Positions 33,077 to 44,383 of a DNA stretch of 64,000 nucleotides are shown in pieces. This stretch comes from Sanghuangporus weigelae. Lineage: Eukaryota > Basidiomycota > Agaricomycetes > Hymenochaetales > Hymenochaetaceae. The stretch lies in the NCBI GenBank assembly GCA_033182465.1, contig CP137319.1, positions 1,984,001 through 2,048,000 of the forward strand, written 5' to 3'. Each line of letters begins with the position of its first letter. Positions within the stretch are counted from its first letter, which is position 1. Made by a program: the position numbers and the translations under genes. The notes below the pieces were generated by a model. It was not told where the DNA came from, searched no databases, and worked only from the letters and a program-made list of their open reading frames with translations.

Positions 33077-34094
33077 ACACAGCATCAAGCTTCCGAAGTA
33101 CTATGGCAAGCGAAGCGAAGATATTGATCTGTGGATTAGTCGATGTATCTCGAAGCTGGCACAGCATGGAGTCAAGGATGAGGAGGAGATCGCAAAGAGC
33201 CTATTTGCGGCACTAGAAGGCGACAGCTACGATTGGTTTGCAGAGAAGAATACCCTAACATCATTCGATGCCAATGGGAAACTGAAACCAGTACCTGCGA
33301 TTATCGCTGCAACAAATGGAATGTTCGCATCACTCAAGGACATGCTGAACTGGATGAGGATCCGAGCAGGACATCCGATCATTGGAGAACAGGAAGCCCT
33401 ATTCCAACTACTATGCATCCAGCAGAAAGGAGCAAGCATTAGGGCGTACAACGACGAATTCCGACGACTCAAAGCACGAGCACCAGACACGATGGATAAG
33501 CAGATGCTCAAGTACATCTATGTCAAAGGACTAGACATGTGGGTCAAACGACGAGTCGAATCTGTACAACCCGATGCTTTCGAGAAGAACGACCTCGATG
33601 CATGGATGGAATGGACAAGCAACCTAGCAAACTCTGATGCCAGGCAAAGGCTCATGGGCAGTCAAACATACACCCCGAGATTCAAATCGAATGGACAGTC
33701 ATCTTTCCGACCACCAGTACAAACAACGAAACGAGATCCAGACGCCATGGATGTAGATGCACTCCGAGGCTTGCCGAAGAAGGGAGGCAAATGCTACAAC
33801 TGTGAAAAGTCAGGACATTACGCAAAGGAGTGCAAGGCACCAAGGAAGCAAAAGGGTTCTTCCTCTAAGCGGCCGAAGAAGACTAATGGTGTAAAACGGA
33901 GGACGATGACAACACGAACAATCGATTTCAAGGAAACATGTCCCGATCCACACTGCCGAAGGCCAGTCCACTACGACCATGTAGCATGGGCTAAAGGCGA
34001 CGAATCAGCAGGATGGACTTGCAAGCATGACGAAGAATACCGAAACAACATTCGCAAATCCCTAGCAAGTAAAGAGCAACAGGGAAAAGATTAA
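33006..34094 (+). CDS. gag: Gag with CCHC zinc knuckle, element 2
   Basis: 362 residues, identical to the element 1 gag, with the knuckle CYNCEKSGHYAKEC encoded near 33793. It ends in the slippery heptamer at 34082-34088. Confidence 0.9.
   Translation: MSTTDQKVQALEQQLQTLQTQLSKHSIKLPKYYGKRSEDIDLWISRCISKLAQHGVKDEEEIAKSLFAALEGDSYDWFAEKNTLTSFDANGKLKPVPAIIAATNGMFASLKDMLNWMRIRAGHPIIGEQEALFQLLCIQQKGASIRAYNDEFRRLKARAPDTMDKQMLKYIYVKGLDMWVKRRVESVQPDAFEKNDLDAWMEWTSNLANSDARQRLMGSQTYTPRFKSNGQSSFRPPVQTTKRDPDAMDVDALRGLPKKGGKCYNCEKSGHYAKECKAPRKQKGSSSKRPKKTNGVKRRTMTTRTIDFKETCPDPHCRRPVHYDHVAWAKGDESAGWTCKHDEEYRNNIRKSLASKEQQGKD
34082..34088 (+). promoter_or_regulatory. -1 frameshift site GGGAAAA, element 2
   Basis: The gag codons are CA(G GGA AAA) GAT TAA. 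A -1 slip enters a frame open to the pol ATG at 34199 and beyond. Confidence 0.65.
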
Positions 34095-34198
34095 GACCTC
34101 CATCGAACGAGACTGCGCGATGTGAGTGTAACAAGGGTGACGAGAAAGGTTTCAACAACCAGTGTTTCAAACCTCCTGGGTTCAACCCCAGTGAAGCG

Positions 34199-37100
34199 AT
34201 GTACAATAAGCGATTGCCAATACAAGCATTGCATCCCCGATTACCTATTCGAGTGAAGGTTGGAACAAAGACCCTAGCAGTCAAAGCGTTAATCGATTCC
34301 GGAGCTACATGCAGCACGATACACCCCAACTTGGTACGACACTACAGCCTATTCAAAAAGAGGCTTGATCACCCTCGACCTTTGAATAATGCGGATGGAA
34401 GTCCCAACCAAGGAGGAGCAATCACGCACGAGGTCTACACATTAATTTTTGATGGACCTAAACCGCAGCCACAAACGTTGGCAGTAGCAACCACAGGACA
34501 GGATCAAGTGATCCTAGGAATTGACTATTTGGCCAAAGTCAATCCCGAAATTGATTGGAAGAATCAAGTATGGAATCGGAATGGTAATTCGATACCATTC
34601 GAGCTCAACGTCATATGAGCTACCAAGAAGCGAAGGCACAGGAAGCGCAAACGGAAACGGCAAACGAAAGGCAAACCTGACAAGACAAGACCTAGGCATA
34701 ACACGAAGCAACAGGCTCAGGACAGAGACAACTATCGACACTCTGGAGCACCAGGAATAATATTTGCGCCAAGGAGAGACAACAACGGACACTCTCACGA
34801 AACGAAGCCACAAGCGAAGCCGGAAACCAGACCAGCAACACCAAGACTGGAACAGGCAAAACAGACGCCAGAAGTGAAGAGTCCGAGCACGGAAAATATA
34901 CCAGACTCTGCAACGAAACAGCCACAACAGGAAACGACAAACAAGCATCATCGAGATGAGGAGGAAATAAACTACACTCCCAAGCGATGGAAGAAACAGG
35001 CACCACAAGGAACGAGTATAGTGCAACGACGACCAAGGCACATACCGAGACGGATGATCCCAGCACGGCAACTGTACCAGACATCCGAAGGTGAAACACA
35101 AGATGTAACAGGCAAGCATAGCCTAGACGAACAGGAGGAAATAAACGACTCTCCGAAACGTTGGAAGAAACAACCACCACAGAAGACACACCCACTGAGG
35201 CAAAACATGCCGGAAGATGAAGAACTCTGGCCATCACCAGAAGAAAACCCGGGCATGAAGTATAGGATACGACCACGAAAGACACGGTATCCAGAGAAGC
35301 CAGTGGCAGGCATTATACGACCGAGAACGGCATCGTTAATGCGAGGAGCTAGTCCCACACCGAAGCGTACAAGATGGGCAGACAACGAAAGCGATATCGA
35401 GATGCAAGACGAGCAGGAGACAACAGAAGACACTCCTATGCACGATATAGAGCCAGAAGACATTGAAAGTCTTAGGACGACCAACCAACCAACTACCCTT
35501 ACCAGAAAGGAAGAGCTCGCTGCAAAGCTAGAGCTAGACATCAATCGAAATTGGTCACCAAGGCAGCAGAACCAAGTCTCACAGCCTCTGAACAAAGCGA
35601 GTTCAGTATCCCAGCAGTATTCTCAACAAAAGGCAGCTGCAGAAGGACTACTAGGAACACAGAAACGAGATTGGCGAAAACTCCTACCAAAGGAAATAGA
35701 AGACTACGCAGATGTCTTTGATCCTGACAAGTCAAGAAGGTTACCCAAGCATACGAAATGGGATATGGCGATTAACCTCAAAGAAGGAGTACCATTACCG
35801 AAACCAAGGCCTATTATCAAGCTCACACGAGAAGAGCAGGCAGCACTCGATGCTTATGTCAAAGAGTTACTTGACAAAGGATGGATTGAAAAGGTTCAAC
35901 CACATGAACCATGTCCGGTAGCAGCACCAGTCTTCTTTGTAGGAAAGAAAGACGGAGGAGCACGAGCAGTAACCGATTACCGAGACATCAACGACACGAC
36001 AGTATCAGATCCATACCCGATACCGATCATGAGTGTTCTCCCAGAGAAACTGGAGAAAGGAAAATTCTTCTTTACACTCGACATGCGATCAGGTTACAAC
36101 AACCTGCGAATCCGAGAAGGAGACGAGTGGAAGGCAGCATTCCGAGTTGGCAATGCAGTCTACAAGCCAAAGGTCATGATGTTTGGAATGAAGAACTCAC
36201 CTGCAGTATTCCAACGATTCATGAATGACAACTTCGAATATTGGCTCAGGACAGAAGAAGCACTCAACTATTTGGACGACCTTATTGGTCAAGCACAAAC
36301 TGAAGAGGAACATTGGAAACTCCTCAGGGCAATTCTACAGAAATGCCGAGAGCTCGACATCTACCTCAAAATCGAGAAATGTCACTTCCTCCAAACCCAG
36401 CTCGACTACTTGGGATTTGTAGTAGGAACGAAAGGCATCCAGATGGATCCTTATAAGCTCAAAGCTATTCACGAATGGCCAGTGCCAAAGACGAAACGAC
36501 AAGTTCGAAAGTTCCAAGGATTTTGTAACTTCTACCGAAGATTCATCAGGAACTATGCCGATACATTCGCACCTATTGGCGACCTTATCAAAAAGGATCG
36601 CAAGTTCATATGGGCAGAGGCACAAGACAAAGCATTCGAAAGTATCAAGAAGGCATTCGAAACGGAAGTCGCATTGGCAATGCCAAAGCCAGACAAATCA
36701 TACACATTGGAAACCGACGCATCCGATGTAGCGATTGGTGCAGTCTTACAACAAGAAGACAACCAAGGAGAACTGAGACCTTTAGGTTTCATGTCGAAAA
36801 CTCTAACGAACACCCAACGAAACTATCCGACGCATGACAAAGAGATGCTAGCAATCATGGAAGCACTCAAGCATTGGAGACACCTATTGGAGGGAACCAA
36901 AGAACCAGTAACAATCCGAAGCGATCATGCAAACCTCCGATACTTCATGACAGCTCAGAATCTATCGAGACGTCAAGCGAGATGGGCATTAGAGTTATCA
37001 CGATATAACTTCAAGATTCTCCATTGGCCAGGCAAGAAGAACCAAGCTGACGAGCTATCACGACGATCCGACTATATGCCAGAGGACAAGGACAACTTAG

Positions 37101-38677
37101 GAGTTACCTTATTACCTCCTGATACGATCAAGCAACAAACATTGCGACGCACAGAGATCAACGGTCTATACAAGCTAGAAACTGAAATGGTCACTATCTC
37201 TGATCCTATTATCCGAACGATCAAGAGGAACTACAATACCGAGGAGGCTAAGAAGGAGATTCAGGCGATCAAGCAGAGCAACGGCTACAGTTACAGGAAC
37301 GGCTTGCACTACGTAACCAATGCATTATATATCCCGCCGTCCGCCAACCTACGAGCGTTGCTAATCCGAAGGCGCCATGATCACAAACTTGCAGGCCACC
37401 CAGGAGCAGAAAAGACCATAGAGCTTGTAAAGCGATCATACTATTGGCCGAAGATGGAAGAAATGATCCGAGCATATACCGCAACCTGCGACATATGTCA
37501 GCGTGCAAAACCGATTCGACAGTTTCGAAATCCGCCGCTCCAACCGTTGGAGGCACCACATCAACCATGGGAAACCATAACCTGTGACCTGATTACCGAC
37601 TTACCAGTCAGCAATGAAGGCTACAGTGCGATACTCGTTATAGTGGACAAACTCACTAAAATGGGGAAGTTCATTCCTTGCCAAGGGATACCCAATGCTA
37701 AGCAGTTGGCACGTTTGTTCCGCCAACATGTCTTCAAATACTACGGGGCCCCTAAACGAGTAATCTCCGACCGAGGTAGCAACTTCACCGCGCAATTCCT
37801 CAAGGAGTTCTGCAGACTCATCGATGTCGATTGGAAAACTAGTACAGCGTATCATCCACAAACCGATGGTCAAACCGAGCGACTAAATCAAGAGCTTGAA
37901 CAGTACTTACGCTGCTATGTGTCCTACCGACAAACAGATTGGGCAGAGTACATCGATATAGCAGAATTCGCCTACAACAACAGGAAGCACAGTACTACAC
38001 ATCAGTCACCATTCTATACACTGTATGGATGGCATCCTCACCTGGACGTTGCGGAGACCGGTGATTCAAACGTCCCAGAAGCAATAAATCACCTAGAGGA
38101 GCTTCGACAAGTACAGCAAGAAGCCTATAATTCGATTAGGCAAGCGAATGAGGCAATGAAGCTTTATGCAGACCTGCATCGAGGCAAACTGCCAGAGTAC
38201 AAGCCAGGAGACGAAGTGTTACTAGACATGAGGAATCTCAGTCGATTGGAACCAACGAAGAAACTTGCAATGAAATGGGCAGGGCCTTATAAAGTCGAGA
38301 AGGCAGTCGGACAAGTGTCATTCAGATTACGCTTACCCGAAACCCTTCCGATCCACCCAGTGTTTCATGCGAGTCTTCTCAGGCCTTACAAACGAAAGGA
38401 ATACCCTGGAAGACCCACTTTGGATGAACCACCACCTATTGAAGTGGAGGGAGAAGCAGAGTACGAAGTGGAGACAATTCATAACACAAGACGTCATCGG
38501 AGCAAGGTCCAATACCTTATCCAATGGAAAGGATACCAGGAGCGAACATGGGAGCCACTTGACAACCTCAAGAACTCCTATCAAATGATCGAAGCATTCC
38601 ATAAAAAGTATCCTCAGGCAATCCAGCCACCGAACCTTAACCAATGGATCGCCGCACGAAAACGAGTTAGGCAATAG
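34199..38677 (+). pseudogene. pol: Pol with a nonsense codon, element 2
   Basis: Collinear with the intact pol of element 1, but codon 140 is TGA (34616-34618) where element 1 has CGA. It is a C-to-T change at a CpG, as expected from deaminated methylcytosine. The protease (DSG) lies before the stop. RT, RNase H, integrase and chromodomain lie after it in a frame that stays open to 38677. Without readthrough the copy makes no polymerase and depends on proteins from an intact relative such as element 1. Confidence 0.92.
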
Positions 38678-38852
38678 TTGCATCACATGCACTCCACCCG
38701 ATGGAGCCGCTTATGGATCCACAATAGAGACGATGAGTAAGGTCCCCAATGACCTTACCAAGCGATGACATCAATGTGGCACACCAAAGCGAGAGCAGAG
38801 ATAGAAGAATTAGGCAAGACATCGCCGACATACCAACAAGATGGTATAAAAC

Positions 38853-39929
38853 ATGGAGAACTTCGAGTTAAGGAACAACAACTCGAATCTCAACAGCTCT
38901 ACTTCACTGCAGACGAACCACTACTCAGCTATGCCTATTTTCGACGAGCTACATGCATTCTGTCAACCAGAAGATGCACCAGAATGGACATTTACACTCA
39001 GGCCACCGACCGAACGTTATCAATGGCCACAGCTGTGCAACCGATTCAACGAAGAGAACTACGAAGACGAAATCGTACCCCTATGCCCAGGAAAGTACTT
39101 CGACGATCTATTTGACAAGTGGAACGCAGTCCACCACAACCGAGACGAAATACCCCATCTTATGATGGCGAATCACTCAGACGAGTGGTTATTCAAACTC
39201 AGTAACCCTCGAGACGCAGCATTACGCCGACTCAATGATGATGCATTTCTAACCTACGCGATCGAACTCGAAACACAAGCATTACATCGAGGCAAGATCG
39301 ACTTTAGGCACGAAACGACATACAAGAACATCATGGGCATCTATCATTCGGCAATTCAAATTTGCGCCTACCGACGAGACATGACTACCGCAATTCTTAA
39401 CCGAATGATGCGATGGAGTCACTATCATCCAATGAGCATCGATGCGATGAAGTACATTATATACATAGCCGACCAGACGGGCTTCTATGCATCCCACACC
39501 ATGCAGTTCATGACGGTACTCAACATGACGAAGTATTACGAAGGAACGAGATACCGAACGGTTATTGAAGCAAGGAACTCTACTACGGACGAGGTACCAC
39601 TCGACAACATCGAGCACCACGTAGTCGAAGGCAAAGAGGTTAACTACGACCCTCATTACCTTATGGAACTCAACAACCGAGAGGAAGAAGCCAGAGAAAA
39701 ACTACAGGCTACACGACACCCCTTGCTGGAAGATCTGATGATCTCAGTCTACCAGTACCCGAACGAACTCTACCAGCCGGACGAGATGCTTACTATGTCG
39801 GAACAGGAGGACATGTACATACACTCCGACGATACAGAGTCAAGTGAAGAAGGTGAAAGCAGGGAACTATATACCCCAGCGAACTCGGCCCGGACTACAC
39901 CTGAGGCCGAAGAATCCGAAGATTTGTAA
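38853..39929 (+). CDS. ORF-c, 358-residue protein after pol, element 2
   Basis: Identical to the element 1 ORF-c. Unknown function; acidic C-terminal tail. Confidence 0.6.
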   Translation: MENFELRNNNSNLNSSTSLQTNHYSAMPIFDELHAFCQPEDAPEWTFTLRPPTERYQWPQLCNRFNEENYEDEIVPLCPGKYFDDLFDKWNAVHHNRDEIPHLMMANHSDEWLFKLSNPRDAALRRLNDDAFLTYAIELETQALHRGKIDFRHETTYKNIMGIYHSAIQICAYRRDMTTAILNRMMRWSHYHPMSIDAMKYIIYIADQTGFYASHTMQFMTVLNMTKYYEGTRYRTVIEARNSTTDEVPLDNIEHHVVEGKEVNYDPHYLMELNNREEEAREKLQATRHPLLEDLMISVYQYPNELYQPDEMLTMSEQEDMYIHSDDTESSEEGESRELYTPANSARTTPEAEESEDL

Positions 39930-40467
39930 ACAACTCTTCTTTTATGCAACCCCTTTCCCATATCGTGACCCGACATGGTCAATTATGCATTTCATTCTTA
40001 CCTTATGATATTTATGGTCACATCCGACCAAATTATGCTTTATGCACCTCTTTATTTCACGCTTATTCGGCCAACCAGCACAAATGAAGCACTATGCAGA
40101 AGTGTCAAAGAACCTACAAGGGCCTAGACATTTTGTATATTGTTTTATTGTGCCGGCTCCGAATTAGCAGATTATGCTACCTTTTATTACTCTCTATGCA
40201 ACGGAGAAGCCAAAGGTTTACGTGAAGTCACTCCCTTGCATCATGCTAGGATGTGCCTTCACGCTGAAAGGCACTCCAATTACACTCTTTCTTCGAAAAA
40301 CTCCATTTGGGGGTTGAAGAGCCGTAGGTAAACACCTGGAACTTCACTCCCAAATTGGTATAAAACTTATTCATTAACGACTTTATGATTTCTTTCTTAT
40401 CACTTTCAATTGCGTCACATTCTTTACATGATGCACATTTCATATTCATATCCCTTCCCACCACCCT

Positions 40468-40783
40468 TTACAAGTCAATGTCTTCCCAGACACCCTTTTC
40501 ACGACGTTCCTGCGAAGCAATACCTGCATTTTCGACGACTGGATCGATATCCTCAACGTCATAACCGAGCGCAAGGTGAACTCGAAGCGCGACAGTAGTA
40601 ACATCGCGCTGGAACGATTGCATTTCGAAGTCAGCCTCCTAGAGGATGATTAACAACTCGAAACGGCACAGAGCATGCATCACTTACCTGAGCACGCCTC
40701 TTACGCTCCAAAATCCAATGATTTATGCCGAAAATCGCGACAATAACGACAAAAACAGTAACAGCAGCGGCGACTTTCGACAT
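40468..40783 (-). CDS. Antisense spliced gene for a small membrane protein, element 2
   Basis: Exons 40783-40688 and 40638-40468 around a 49-bp GT-AG intron. The product of ~88 residues is identical to that of element 1: an N-terminal hydrophobic segment, then RKRRAQ, then an acidic C-terminal half. Confidence 0.6.
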
Positions 40784-40894
40784 TTTGGAGCAGAGATGAT
40801 GATGGTTTGATAGCAAAAATCAACCATCACTAGGCGACCCTTTATCCGAGCTTTCTCACGGATTAGGATGAACATTTCTCCGAAAGTTCATCTT

Positions 40895-40902
40895 AGGGGG
40901 GG
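40895..40902 (+). promoter_or_regulatory. Polypurine tract, element 2
   Basis: AGGGGGGG, five bases before the 3' LTR. Confidence 0.75.
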
Positions 40903-40907
40903 TGTAG

Positions 40908-42420
40908 TGAAAGGATCCGCTCAAAAACTCGCATCAGGATCGACACGATCAACAGATCTACACGATCAGCTTTCCAAACGCGACCGGTAACCAAGCCAGC
41001 TATCAAAGGCCCAAGCAATCGAGCGGCCTAGGCAACAGTAACCCGTTACCACCCGAGCGCTAGAAGCACCGAAGCGGATACGTAATCCCGCTAACAGCTA
41101 ACACCGCCGACCGCCTATTACCGCGGACTACCACTCTAACGCCGCCGACCAAGCAACCAGAGCGACCTCGATCAAAAAGAAGCGATCAAACTTCTTAGAA
41201 GTCCAGAAGCACAACTACTAAAGCCTAAACGCTAAAAGGCTAAAGGCTAATAAGGTTTATGGAGACCTCACTGGCATTTCAGCACTGTCAAGTCTGTGCA
41301 CGAGTTTACATGGTCCTTTATGAAGTATACTACTTAGTATGCACGGCAACGGTTGGTACGCGTGACTGTCACATCGAAACCGAGCGACACCTTCAGGATA
41401 CAATGCATTCCAATCCACCAAGCCCAATAGTACCCAAGAAACGAGAGGAACTCACGATCACAACTCGGACCCCTCGAACTGCGAACCCGATAACTTGGAG
41501 AATGATTGGATGGTATAGACCGGAGTTGCACACACCATGTCCAGCATCTACGATACAGGCAAACCTTTATTTACCGAGAGATGCGAACCTGGAAACCAAG
41601 CAATTACAACTCCTTATACAACGAAGGATATGGCGCTACATTCGAGATATACGATACGAAGGCAAAGCATGGCTAGTCACCAGAACCCAGCAGAACCCAC
41701 CAGCAGAGCTTATGCAGTTCATGATATGCCTTGGACCATACTCTACACCGACCCGACACCTTAACACTGACGTGCGAGTTATGCTTACCCTCGCTGGGCC
41801 TCGAGATGAATTCCGAAGAATCACATACCGAGCAGCCTACATCGCTCCAAGAGCAAAGATGCCACTCAATGACGGCAATGACATCGTTATGGAGTACTGA
41901 CAGTGGAGCATTCCATATCGGAGCACCACCTCTATTGTCTCAGTCAGCAACTCCAAAGAATTCTGTCATAGTGGAGACGACCTTACAAAGATTGGAGCAA
42001 AGTGGAGCGAAGCGCAGCAGGATGACAAAGGAACAGATGTAATGGTGGAGGAAAGTGGAGTAAAGTGGAGACAGGATGAGTAAGAAATAGGACGGAAAAT
42101 GGAATATCTGGGAGCATAAATAGTTGTAGGATTAGGCCCTCATTTCCCCATCTTTCGATCCTCTTAACACACTGGTGTAAAGCTTGCCCTACAGCGAGCT
42201 ATTACTGTGTGCTTTGTACTATCACGCCTCTTGGAAATCCCAATCTGCTTTACTATTACCTCGTATCTGAAAACATCCATAACTCGGACCGCGACTAGGA
42301 AGGCTAGTAAGGGACCGCGTGGTACAGCCAGACGTGGGTAGATAAGATCACCTCTGCACAACACACCGCTGCTTAGGCAAAGGGATTGAACCGGTGTAAC
42401 CCCGGGCCTACTCCCTAACA
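40908..42420 (+). repeat. 3' LTR of element 2
   Basis: 1,513 bp, practically identical to the 5' LTR. Confidence 0.95.
41259..41900 (+). CDS. LTR-encoded 213-residue protein (3' LTR, element 2)
   Basis: The fifth intact copy of the U3 ORF. In the 3' LTR it lies within the genomic RNA, 3' of the polypurine tract. Confidence 0.5.
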   Translation: METSLAFQHCQVCARVYMVLYEVYYLVCTATVGTRDCHIETERHLQDTMHSNPPSPIVPKKREELTITTRTPRTANPITWRMIGWYRPELHTPCPASTIQANLYLPRDANLETKQLQLLIQRRIWRYIRDIRYEGKAWLVTRTQQNPPAELMQFMICLGPYSTPTRHLNTDVRVMLTLAGPRDEFRRITYRAAYIAPRAKMPLNDGNDIVMEY

Positions 42421-42640
42421 GTAGTAGAGCGACGGTGCCGTCGAGTTCCGCGAGCGGCGGCGATTACTAGTAGAGCGACGGTGTCGCCGATTACCAGGAG
42501 AGCGACGGTGTTGCCGGGTACCAGGAGAGCGACGGTGTCGCCGAATACCAGGAGAGTGACGGTGTCGCTGAATACCAGGAGAGTGACGGTGTCGCCGATT
42601 GTCAAGAGGGCGATGGCGCCGCCGATTCCCAAGACGGGGG
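42421..42640. repeat. 27-bp minisatellite, right part
   Basis: About seven imperfect copies of AGAGCGACGGTGTCGCCGAT plus TACCAGG (27 bp). The unit is a multiple of three, so frames stay open on both strands (a 9-residue GDTVALLVI-type repeat on the minus strand, SDGVAEYQE-type on the plus strand). I cannot show that either is translated. Element 2 is inserted in this array. Confidence 0.8.
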
Positions 42641-43561
42641 GTAGCTCTGCCGATCACTTGCGCAATGGCGAGTGAGCACGTGCCCCTGTTATTCCCTAAA
42701 CGGGGGCGGCGTCTTGTGTCGGCACACGGTCTTCGGCAGAGGCGATAGAGAGCAAAAGGGCTAATAGAGACGAGAGGAGTGCACTGAGATCTATTCTGAA
42801 CTACTGCTCCTGAACACTACATACATGAGGTCTATATATACTGGGGAATGCTGGGGAAGAGCGTCACAGAGGCGGTGATAGTGACGGCGCGTCACAGGCG
42901 CGCAATCAGTGCAGACCCGAAGATCGGGGCGCGCCGCGAAGCTGCCAAGACACGGGCGCGCGCTGATCGGGCTGGCGGTGATTGGCGCGGCGCATCACAT
43001 CATCGGGCGCGCTCGGATCGCTAAGTGGTCGCACCACATGAATATGAAACGTCAGGGGAAGCAATAATACTAAAAAGGGGAATACGCGAGTGGCTGCCGC
43101 GTCCGACAATCGGACTTGGCGCTCGAAGCAGTATAGTATGAACATGAAATGTGGTACCTGGGACCTTGTAAAACCACTACCCGACGTTGGATAAGCCAAT
43201 CAACAGGAGCCAACGAATATTCCATCGGCTATACGGTTCGATATCCTTCCGCCGCCGTAGTCGATACATCCGCTGCAGCGTCCCAAGCGCCCGCGTATCA
43301 GAAGACGTGGCTGGCCAAGCGTACTCGGTTTGGGAAGTCTGGAGGGTGGTCTAAGGGTGTCTGGTTCGAGTTCGAGAGGGACCGAACTCGCTTTCGAAAG
43401 ATGGGAGGCGGCGGACCTATTGGTCGAGCGGCGAATCAAGGAGCGGCGGTTGGAAGGTCTTAAAGGAGCGGCGGAGGTGTAGCGGTCGCCGTACGATGGT
43501 ATACTGTACAGAGTACTGAGGGGCCTGTACCGACGTACCGGTACAGGCAAGTGCGGCGCAC
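42641..43561. other. GC-rich spacer, no gene supported
   Basis: No recognisable coding domain; ORFs here are short and GC-driven. A TATA-like TCTATATATACTGGGG at ~42832 and GGCGCGC-rich tracts could come from an old LTR, but I found no ends to support it. Confidence 0.35.
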
Positions 43562-44383
43562 TACAGCGAGTTCTTTTACATTTGGAAGGAATTCTTGAAT
43601 TCCATGATCGAATAAGTGCGCGTGGCACTTCATGTCAAGGCTCTCAATCCTCTTCCTGTGAGCCTGAAAAAATGACGAGGAGTCAGACTGGCTTTTGTAT
43701 CTGCATATCAACGTGCGTAACGACGGAAGACGAGTCTTGACAAAAAGTGAGATGGCGTCCAAAGAGCCGATAAGGGTGTGGAGGAGAGGGAGTTCATATG
43801 GTGGTGTCAAACAATCCAATCCCATGTCCAAGACATACAACTTGGAGAACTTGTTTGGAGCAAAGCCTGGTCGAAAATCGACTTGTCCCTGAGGGTAACA
43901 TATCACCTTCAGGAGCGTGCACGGATCGACAGTAGTGGGGAAGCGATCTTGCCACGGCAACATTAACCAGGTCAGATTTTGGCTCAACTTGACGACGTCT
44001 ACTAGACCTCTACAGTAACGATACTAGTATACCCAACAAATTTAATCTGAAATCAATTCGCTTGGTGCACCTCCCCATCACCCGCACAGTTTCGGGTCTT
44101 TCCCTGATCTGGCGCGCCAGATATTGCAGCGAACCGATCGTCCATATCGTGATTGTCTCCAAAACAACGGGCCTCGAAAGCTTGTAAAAATCCTTGCACA
44201 CCCGACAGCACGCTTCGCCTCGTTGTATTCGATGACGGCGCGACTCGGAACATAGGTGTGTTTGGGATTGGCTGTGACGATATCTGCCCAGGCGTCTGAA
44301 GATGAGTCGGTAGCTTCATCAACGGTGCTGAGGGATTGGAAGATGTGGCTCCAAAGTTCTGGAGGAATGCTAGGAGCTGCCAT
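43562..44383 (-). pseudogene. F-box-like pseudogene
   Basis: Begins with an ATG (44383) and SIPPELWSHIFQSLSTVDEA. It is frameshifted near 44200 (ARIFTSFRG in place of VCKDFYKLSR) and ~44040, and is truncated after FLPNVKEL near 43570, so it lacks the C-terminal ~110 residues of the family. More diverged than the other copies. Confidence 0.8.

Larger units (their letters stand above)
30130..42420 (+). mobile_element. Full-length Ty3-type chromodomain LTR retrotransposon, element 2
   Basis: 12,291 bp, the mirror image of element 1 and collinear with it. LTRs are 1,513 bp. The target duplication is GTAGT (30125-30129, 42421-42425). The LTRs differ from each other by about one base (near 31267 versus 42045), so it is very young. 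The only coding difference I found from element 1 is a nonsense codon in pol. The target is a 27-bp minisatellite. Between 39930 and 40467 there is no sense ORF. Confidence 0.95.

Noticed and set aside
10953-42420. Inverted duplication of one chromosomal segment as the origin of the two Ty3 copies
   Set aside because: The flanks differ and each copy has its own perfect 5-bp target duplication (TCCAC and GTAGT), so they are separate insertions.
42408-42675. 9-residue repeat protein encoded by the minisatellite
   Set aside because: The frames are open only because the unit is 27 bp. There is no start, splice site or homologue to choose a strand, so it is listed as a repeat, not a gene.
42641-43160. 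Copia-type LTR suggested by GC-rich tracts and a TATATATA box
   Set aside because: No TG...CA ends, duplication or partner LTR could be found by eye.
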